NCBI GenBank assembly: GCA_963744305.1
Contig: CAVUTF010000038.1
Span: 8,603-72,602 of the forward strand
DNA from: FEN-1219 sp963744305
Lineage (GTDB): Bacteria > Pseudomonadota > Gammaproteobacteria > Steroidobacterales > Rariloculaceae
Direction of reading: 5' to 3'
DNA length: 64,000 nt
The notes beneath the pieces are model-generated. The model made no database searches and was not told the DNA's origin. It worked only from the letters and a program-made list of their open reading frames with translations. Shown piece by piece: positions 58,127-64,000 of this stretch. How positions within the stretch are numbered: the first letter of the stretch is position 1; each line of letters starts with the position of its first letter. The translations under genes were made by a program, and so were the position numbers.

Positions 58127-58912
58127 AACGCAGGATGCTGGTGTGCTGCGTATGCCGCGGCCGCCGCCTGTCTCGGGATCGCGTCACCGTCTCTTGCCCA
58201 GACCGCACTCGACGGCCAGTATCTAAGCGCCTTGGCCCCAGAAAATCTCGCCAAGTCCAGGCCTGCGCCGCCGTTCGACCTGACCGGCACCTGGAACATG
58301 GTGATCGACGCCGAGACGGGAAGGCACGAGTTCCTGCCGCTGCCGAAGCTGACGCCGGCGGCGCAGGCGACGCTCGCGAAGTACAAGGATTACCAGAGTC
58401 GCGGGCTGGAGTACCGAGACGACCCTGGCGCGTGCTGGCCGCTCGGCATGCCACGGATGATGACGCGTTTCTGGCCGGTCCAGATCATTCAGCTGCCCAC
58501 CATAGTTCAGCTGACGACGATGTTCAGCAACAGTGTTCGCTGGATCTACACGGACGGCCGTCCGCACCCGCCGGACGCTGCGCAGGTCTATACCTACAAC
58601 GGCCACTCGATAGGCCGCTGGGAAGGTGACGCGCTCGTGGTGGACACAAATGGCATGACCGACGACCACCATTGGATCCAGGCGGGCATTCCGGCGGGGC
58701 CGAAGCTCCACATCGTCGAGCGGTATCGAATGGTTGAGGGCGGTGAGGCATTCGAGGTCGAGTTCGCCATGACCGATCCGGACAACTGGGAAGGCGAGTG
58801 GAAGAACACCAAGCGATTCGTCCGTCAAGAGCGAACCGACATCGAAGAGCACGTCTGCATCTACGAGCAGATGCGTGCGCTGCCGAGCTTTGAGTCCAAC
58901 ATCCGGGAATAA
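58123..58912 (+). CDS. Secreted protein of the GHSIGRWEGDTLVV family, copy 1 (one frameshift)
   Basis: About 262 residues after correction of an indel near 58160, which lies in the signal peptide (CLGIASPSLAQTALDGQYL in the corrected frame). Main body: PPFDLTGTWNMVIDAETGRH, a probable beta-strand opening; a Cys-containing motif, CWPLGMPRMMTRFWP; VQLTTMFSNSVRWIYTDGRP, YNGHSIGRWEGDALVVDTNG, KLHIVERYRMVEGGEAFEVE and YEQMRALPSF. No catalytic pattern I recognise. It is directly coupled (ATGA) to a DUF6152 gene, a pairing repeated downstream, so the two proteins probably act together in the periplasm. Function unknown. Confidence 0.8.
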
Positions 58913-58936
58913 GCAAGCGTTGCCACGAGAACAGCA

Positions 58937-59317
58937 ATGACAACCACCGCGTGCTTCCGCACTCTCCTCGTAACCCTGGCTGTGATCGCGTTGCCAGTCT
59001 CGGCGCATCATTCGTTCGCTATGTTCGACGACACCAAGGAAGTCACCCTCAAGGGGACCGTCCGCGAGTTTCAATGGACCAATCCTCACGCCTGGCTAGA
59101 GCTGGACGTAGTCAACGCCGATGGCGAGACCGAAGAGTGGGCCGTCGAGATGCTGAGCCCGAACGTGATTGGACGGATGGGCTGGAAGCGCAACTCACTG
59201 AAGCCCGGCGACGAGGTGACGGTGGTGATCCACCCGCTTCGCACCGGTGCAAAGGGCGGCAACATGGTCAGCATCCACGACAAGAATGGCGTGCCGATCG
59301 GGGGGCCCCCGCAGTGA
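58937..59317 (+). CDS. DUF6152-type exported protein, copy 2
   Basis: An intact 126-residue protein and the cleanest of the three copies. Signal peptide LLVTLAVIALPVSA, mature start HHSFAMFDDTKEVTLKGTVR. Core FQWTNPHAWLELDVVNADGE, then WAVEMLSPNVIGRMGWKRNS, LKPGDEVTVVIHPLRTGAKG and NMVSIHDKNGVPI. The stop TGA overlaps the next start as GTGA (59314-59317). It comes 24 bases after the preceding large protein. No enzyme motif; a small beta-barrel binding protein is the simplest reading. Confidence 0.87.
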   Translation: MTTTACFRTLLVTLAVIALPVSAHHSFAMFDDTKEVTLKGTVREFQWTNPHAWLELDVVNADGETEEWAVEMLSPNVIGRMGWKRNSLKPGDEVTVVIHPLRTGAKGGNMVSIHDKNGVPIGGPPQ

Positions 59318-60127
59318 AAGGGTGGACCGTTGGTGTAGTTGCGCTGACGCTCGCCGCAGCCGGCCCCGCCGCTGCGCAATTCCCCGCCCCGCCGGCGGAG
59401 GAGCTCGAAGGCACGCCCGTCACCCCGGCGCGGCTGCCGGACGGGCGCCCCAACTGGACCGGTTTCTGGGTGACGCCGAACGGGCTTCTCGAGGTTTACC
59501 GCGGCCCGAGCGGGGTGACCGGTCAAGCCCCGGGAGCCAACACGCGCAGCACTCGCCGCAAGGACATCCCGACGCTGAAGTCGCCCTACGAGGAGCGGTA
59601 TGAAGAAGCGCTCAGAAAGTCGGCGGCCGGCGAGATCCGACGCGGTGGCCGCGTGCTTCCCACCCGGGATGCCGGCGATGATGGGCATGGTCTACGGGAT
59701 GGAGATCCTGCAGACGCCCAAGATCATCTCGATCACCAGCGAGTGGCAGGCCGCCACGCGCCGCATCTGGATGGACCTCAAGGAGCACCCGCCGGCGGAG
59801 GAGCTCGATCCTACTTACGCTGGCCACTCCATCGGCCGTTGGGAAGGTGACACGCTGGTGGTCGAGACCGTCGGGATTCGTGAGGACGTTGCGCTCGACT
59901 TCAGCTACCTGCCGCATAGCCCGAAGCTGAAGATCGTCGAGCGGTTCACCCAGATCTCGCCGGGAGTTCTGGTTAACGAGATCACGATCGACGATCCGGA
60001 TTTGTTCGAAGAGCCGTGGAAGTACAGGTTGGTCTACCTCCACAGGCCGAATCTGCGGCTCACGGAGTACGTCTGCCTGGAGAACAACCGTAACGTTGGC
60101 CCGGACGGGCAGTCCGTATTCGAATAG
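59314..60127 (+). CDS. Secreted protein of the GHSIGRWEGDTLVV family, copy 2 (one frameshift)
   Basis: About 270 residues. The GTG start 59314 overlaps the DUF6152 stop. Signal peptide VGVVALTLAAAGPAAAQ; body RLPDGRPNWTGFWVTPNGLL, YEERYEEALRKSAAGE, then after an indel near 59640 ACFPPGMPAMMGMVYGMEIL, KIISITSEWQAATRRIWMDL, YAGHSIGRWEGDTLVVETVG and PKLKIVERFTQISPGVLVNE. The Cys-Pro-Pro-Gly-Met-Pro motif and the Glu-Gly-Asp loop match copies 1 and 3. DPDLFEEPWKYRLVYLHRPN near the end is also shared in form. Function unknown, periplasmic. Confidence 0.82.
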
Positions 60128-60151
60128 TGCGGGCGCGATAAGTCCGGTTGC

Positions 60152-61149
60152 ATGGGGGCGACAGTGAACAAGAAGCTGAGACGTGTCGTGATGTGGCCTG
60201 CGCTGTTGGTGTGTTCGTCAGCGCTGGCCCAGGGGCAGCCCGAATACGTGGGCTGGCTCGACTACGGAGACGGGGGTGCGGAGTGGCAGAAGAATAAGGA
60301 ACGGCTGCAACGTTTCGGCGAGCAGTTCGACTCCGCGTTGGAGATGTACGAGTACCTCGAGCGCCATGCCAATGGCGGAGACGAGCTCGCGTGGGAGGAC
60401 ATGCGCAGACCGGAATTCGACTGGTCGGGTATTTACACACGTACGCGAGGCGGCATCTCTTTTGATCCGGACGTTCGTGGAAATGAGCTGACCGCAAAGC
60501 TGACGCCCGCGGGTGCTGCTGCGCGTCAGCGCAAGATCGAGCAGATTGCTAGCACGGGCGGAGAATACGATCCGATATCCGATTGCCGCCCGCCGGGCAT
60601 CCACGGTGGGCGACCGAGCCGTTTTTGCACGAGTTCATCGTCACGCCGGATCAGACATTACTCATCAATGAGATGGTCAACGACATTCGTCGCGTCTATA
60701 CCGACGGTCGTGATCACACGGCACCCGAAGATGCCTACGCGACCTGGAACGGTGACACGATCGGTGTTTGGAACGACGGCATGTTGCTCATGCACACGAT
60801 GTACTTGAGGGCCGGTCAGTATCAGCGCGGCACGCAGCCGAACTATTCCGAGCAGGTGGAGGTCGTGGAGCGTTGGCGGAAGGTGAGTGGGAACTTGGTG
60901 GAAGCCGATTATTGGGTATTCGATCAGATCAATTTGGAAGCGCCCTGGTATACGCGGCAAAGCTGGACTGAGCTGACCAATGACGATGCGCTGCTGCGCA
61001 TTCGTTATTGGGACTGCGGTGAGAATCAGAACAACGCGATCATCGTTCGCGAAGACGGCACGAGCCAGTTTCCCGACTTCGATTTTGTCGAAGACGACGC
61101 GGCGACGAGCAACGACGAGGCGGTTAAGCAGCACAATCGCGACGAATAG
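60152..61149 (+). CDS. Secreted protein of the GHSIGRWEGDTLVV family, divergent copy 3 (one frameshift)
   Basis: About 332 residues, longer than copies 1 and 2. ATG 60152 (GTG 60164 also possible) leads to a signal peptide ending CSSALAQGQ. It has an extra N-terminal region (YVGWLDYGDGGAEWQKNKER, FDSALEMYEYLERHANGG), then DWSGIYTRTRGG. After an indel near 60595 it reads CRPPGHPRWATEPFLHEFIV, INEMVNDIRRVYTDGRDHT, a changed version of the core loop (NGDTIGVWNDGMLLMHTMYL) and VEVVERWRKVSGNLVEADYW. The acidic loop Glu is replaced, so it may have a different role from copies 1 and 2. Positioned before the third DUF6152 gene. Confidence 0.78.
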
Positions 61150-61178
61150 GCGATTTGGGACATCACGGGGATTTGACT

Positions 61179-61574
61179 ATGAGAGCTACTATTCTTGCCA
61201 CGGCAGTATTCGTGGCTATTTGCGGTGTGACGGCTTCGGCCCACCACTCGGGCGCAATGTTCGAGGACACGAAGGTGATCGAGGTTTCCGGCATCGTCAA
61301 GGAGTTTCAGTACACCAACCCGCATTCCTGGCTCATTGTCGAGGTGACGAACGACGATGGCAGTGTTTCGACCTGGGGGTTTGAAGCCGAAGGGCCGAGC
61401 ACGCTGCAACGGGCGGGCATTCGCAAGAACGACTTCCCGCCCGGGACCAAGATTACGATTCGTGGCAATCCGATGAAGGACGGCCGCACGGCGGCTGCCT
61501 GGATAGACGCTGTTGTCGACGGCAAGACGATCAATCCGCGCAAGGGTTTCGCCGTAGTGCCCGCGGCCGACTAA
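61179..61574 (+). CDS. DUF6152-type exported protein, copy 3
   Basis: An intact 131-residue protein from ATG 61179. Signal peptide ILATAVFVAICGVTASA, mature start HHSGAMFEDTKVIEVSGIVK, core FQYTNPHSWLIVEVTNDDGS, then WGFEAEGPSTLQRAGIRKND, TKITIRGNPMKDGRTAAAW. All three copies keep the AxA-HH boundary, the Thr-Asn-Pro-His motif and an acidic-DTK segment. It lies 29 bases after copy 3 of the large family and 39 bases before the Tat protein, all the same direction. Function unknown. Confidence 0.87.
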   Translation: MRATILATAVFVAICGVTASAHHSGAMFEDTKVIEVSGIVKEFQYTNPHSWLIVEVTNDDGSVSTWGFEAEGPSTLQRAGIRKNDFPPGTKITIRGNPMKDGRTAAAWIDAVVDGKTINPRKGFAVVPAAD

Positions 61575-61613
61575 GAACGCCGCGCGGCGCGCCGCGAGAG
61601 ATCGGAGAGCAGC

Positions 61614-62085
61614 ATGATTAGCCGAAGGAATGTATTGAGGTTAGCTGCTGCGAGCCTGGCCGGGACGTTTGCCTCGGTATCGGGGGCGGGCTACAGCCGC
61701 GAATAGGATCGGTTCGGCTCGCGGTTTATGCCGGGCCGTGTTTGATGAGCGATATGACGAGTGCCTGGTATTTGCACGCGAGCTCGAATATCGCGGTGTG
61801 CTCACGAGCGGGATCCGGAACGACGTGGCTGCGCTCTGGTACGAAGACTTGCGAGCTCAACTACGGCAAACCTCTTTACCGTTTGCGGGACTGACGGATC
61901 GAGCGGCGCTCTTTTGTTTAGAAGAGCTGGCGCGCGATGTGGGCATGAAGGTGCTCTATCGAATCGATCGCACAGTCGAGCAGGATGGGCGAGTGCGGCA
62001 CGACGTCACGGGATCGGCAGCCGGGTCGAAGCAGCACGCAATCTCGGAGCTGAAAAAAACTTTGGGCGAGCGATGGCGTTGCTGA
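61614..62085 (+). CDS. Tat-signal protein of unknown family (one frameshift)
   Basis: About 157 residues. ATG 61614 (GGAGAGCAGC upstream) begins a twin-arginine signal, ISRRNVLRLAAASLAGTFAS. An indel near 61705 shifts the reading to FDERYDECLVFARELEYRGV, then IRNDVAALWYEDLRAQLRQT, PFAGLTDRAALFCLEELARD and HAISELKKTLGERWRC. The exported part is soluble, with mixed helices and no cofactor motif. Tat export often means folded, cofactor-bearing or complex-partnered proteins, here possibly a companion of the flavoprotein that follows after 189 bases. The spacer 62086-62274 holds no gene. I recognise no family name. Confidence 0.68.
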
Positions 62086-62274
62086 GAGCCAAATGGAGGC
62101 TCGAGGCCCCTGGAGAATTGCTCCACAGAAGCGAACGGGGCCCTTTGGCCCTCAGAACGGGACTGTGCTCGTGTCGTGGGTCATTGCTTAGCACCGCGAT
62201 GTTCACGAGCTGCAAAGAAAGCGCTTGCGCTAGATGGCGCAGGAATAGCATTTCAATCACGGGGACTATAGAGA

Positions 62275-63893
62275 TGGCACTACCTCCGAACACCAGCGAG
62301 GCCGAATTCGCCTCTGCGCTTGCTGAGTTTGCGGCGGCACTCGGTGATGACTGGGTCTTTAGCTCTGAAGAAGACGTTGCGCTGTATCGAGATTCATATT
62401 CGATCTATTGGGGCGAGCCGGAAGAAAGAGTGGCTTCTGCTGCGGTTGCGCCGGCCAATGTGGAACAAGTGCAGCAGATCGTTCGCATTGCGAACAAGTA
62501 CGGTATTCCGCTGTATCCAATCTCGACCGGGCGGAATCTCACGTACGGTGGATCGGCGCCGACGCTGTCCGGCAGCGTTGTCGTCGACTTGAAACGCATG
62601 AACCGAATTCTGGATGTCGATGAGGATCGCCATTTTGCCGTGGTCGAGCCAGGCGTTTCGTATTTCGACCTCTACAACCACATTAAAGAGCGCGGTCTGA
62701 AGGTGATGCTCGATGTTCCCGACCCAGGCTGGGCAGCCCTATAGGCAATAGTCTCGACCACGGTGTCGGTTACACGATGGCGCCGTTCAGGGACCATTTC
62801 GGCTCGCATTGCGGCATGGAGGTGGTGACGCCGGAAGGGGATGTGATCCGCACGGGCAATGGCGCGGTGCCCGGGTCGGACAGCTGGCAAGATTTTCGGT
62901 ATGGCGTGGGTCCGTTGGTGGACGGGCTGTTTACACAATCGAACTTTGGCATCGTCACGAAGATGGGTCTTTGGCTCATGCCGCTGCCAGAGACGTTTTT
63001 CACCGGTACGGTAACGGTCCCGCGCTACCGGGATTTCGATGCGCTCGTCAAGGAAGTCAGCTATCTCGAAGATTCGTTTCTGATCGGCATGCCGCAGTAC
63101 GGGAGCCCTGTGAAAGGACGACGTTTTCTTGGTGTAACCCCCGCTTTGGTGAGGTTGATGGAAAGCGGCTGGCCGTCCATCGATCAAGTGGAGGATATCG
63201 TTAGCGCTCAGGGGCTTCCCGCTTGGTCCGTCGAGTTGCGGTTCTACGGTCCCGAGGAAACCGTCCGTGCGAGCTGGGAGGCCGCGAAGCGTCGTTTCAG
63301 AGATCGCGTTCCGGGAGCGGCGTTTCAGGACGGCAAATTGTCGCGACTGCCGATATCGCGCGAGGCCGAAGCGGAATTCCCGCTAAAGCCTCATGTGGGT
63401 ATCCCCGCACTCGAGATTTTCAACATGGTGGCTAGAAACCCGCTTACCGATAGTGATCCGCCGGACGGGCACGCTGACTTCTTCACGATGGTGCCGAGAA
63501 AGGCCGAGTCCGTCTGGGAGGCATCGCGGGTGTTGGCCGAGACCTACATTGAGATGGGCCTCCGCCTCTTCACGATCCATTCACCACCCCGATCAACTAC
63601 TATTCACGCTGCTTCATCGTGGCGACGGTCGTTCCGACTTGGCGTGACCCCGCCAAGAACGCACGTAGCAGGGCGTTGTTCTCGCGGATTATCGATCGCG
63701 TCGCAGAGCACGGCTGGGGAACCTATCGACGGCGCCCGCTTTTCAGGACCAAGTCGTCAGCAAGTTCTCGCACAACGATAGCTCGCTACTGAGATTCCAA
63801 GAGAAGCTCAAGGACAGCATAGACCCCAACGGGATCATCTCGCCCGGCCGCTACGGTATCTGGCCCGCTAGCATGAGGAGCGGGCGCGCATGA
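62275..63893 (+). CDS. 4-cresol dehydrogenase/vanillyl-alcohol-oxidase type flavoprotein (frameshifted)
   Basis: An FAD enzyme of the VAO/PCMH fold, about 535 residues, oxidising the alkyl side chain of para-substituted phenols. N-terminal FAD domain: NKYGIPLYPISTGRNLTYGG, VVDLKRMNRILDVDEDRHFA, VEPGVSYFDLYNHIKERGLK. After a missing G in a G run near 62732: PIGNSLDHGVGYTMAPFRDH and FTQSNFGIVTKMGLWLMPLP, highly characteristic of PCMH and eugenol hydroxylase. After a break near 63585: PINYYSRCFIVATVVPTWRD; near 63730: LLRFQEKLKDSIDPNGIISP and GRYGIWPAS. The stop overlaps the cytochrome start by ATGA, matching the flavocytochrome arrangement of 4-cresol and 4-ethylphenol dehydrogenases. The exact substrate is open. 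Confidence 0.9.
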
Positions 63894-64000
63894 GGAAGAC
63901 AATATTCCTACTCTTGTTGCTGGTGGCGGGTGTCTCTGGCGTTGGCCTGGGGCAGACCACGCCATCCGCAGAAAACGGAAAGGCCATCTATGGCAAGTGG
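63890..64000 (+). CDS. Exported c-type cytochrome, probable partner subunit of the flavoprotein (3' truncated)
   Basis: The first 37 codons only, cut by the window edge. ATG 63890 overlaps the flavoprotein stop. Signal peptide RKTIFLLLLLVAGVSGVGLG, then TTPSAENGKAIYGKW, the usual approach to a CxxCH haem site, which would lie just outside. In 4-cresol methylhydroxylases a small cytochrome c binds the flavoprotein and takes its electrons; position and coupling support that role here. Confidence 0.8.
   Translation, partial: MRKTIFLLLLLVAGVSGVGLGQTTPSAENGKAIYGKW

Noticed and set aside
1..64000. tRNA, rRNA, CRISPR arrays, prophage or complete insertion sequences
   Set aside because: I looked for T-loop motifs, regularly spaced repeats, transposase motifs and phage structural genes and found none I could support.

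Overview
The window is GC-rich chromosomal DNA from a Gram-negative bacterium. A TonB-dependent receptor, many Sec- and Tat-exported proteins, multihaem and PQQ enzymes, winged-helix/PD40 regulators and a trans-sulfurylation type methionine branch fit a soil or freshwater gammaproteobacterium (Steroidobacterales/Nevskiales-like is my best guess, weakly held). No rRNA, tRNA, CRISPR, prophage or complete insertion sequence was seen. Many genes are interrupted by one-base indels while coding character continues in the next frame. These breaks are so widespread, in unrelated housekeeping-like genes, that most are probably assembly or sequencing errors rather than pseudogenes; I annotate such genes over their full span and say where the frame breaks.

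Layout. 1-5.2 kb: 3' part of an osmoprotectant ABC transporter gene, a large ATPase-LuxR regulator, an NmrA-like reductase and a DGPF/YciI-like fragment. 5.3-10.1 kb: an MFS exporter (-), an unknown protein, a dihaem cytochrome c and a PQQ alcohol dehydrogenase with a lanthanide-type signature. 10.0-14.1 kb (-): OsmC, flavin monooxygenase, TolB-like/TPR protein, YjdF-like membrane protein. 14.3-17.3 kb: metX-metY-CoA-binding protein operon. 17.3-24.6 kb: dihaem cytochrome c, winged-helix/propeller regulator, MFS transporter, a VapBC-type module with a clear palindromic operator, a lipoprotein. 24.7-33.7 kb: Tat-exported flavin oxidoreductase with a serine hydrolase, two paralogous membrane proteins, CopA with a TauE/SafE exporter, an M20 peptidase. 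33.9-43.9 kb: propeller lipoprotein, ankyrin and TPR proteins, a member of the secreted GRWEGDTLVV family, a convincing attC-like integron recombination site, cytochrome P460, a decapitated epoxide hydrolase and a PD40 lipoprotein. 44.1-53.6 kb: solitary ParB, DUF4239 protein, Tat-exported arylmalonate-decarboxylase-like protein, a Phd/VapC-type module, cupin plus quinol NO reductase, an M20 carboxypeptidase and a damaged metallo-beta-lactamase-fold gene.

53.7 kb to the right edge is the most interesting part and visibly less GC-rich than the left half. A regulator with two TetR DNA-binding domains in one chain diverges from a TonB-dependent receptor gene across a control region with repeated GTGCACTCATTT sites. 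The receptor gene is followed, in tight co-directional order, by three small DUF6152-type exported proteins alternating with three larger secreted proteins of the GHSIGRWEGDTLVV family, a Tat-signal protein of unknown family, a 4-cresol dehydrogenase/vanillyl-alcohol-oxidase type flavoprotein and the start of its cytochrome c partner. I infer an outer-membrane uptake plus periplasmic oxidation system for a para-alkylphenol or related lignin-derived aromatic, in which the DUF6152/large-protein pairs are uncharacterised parts.
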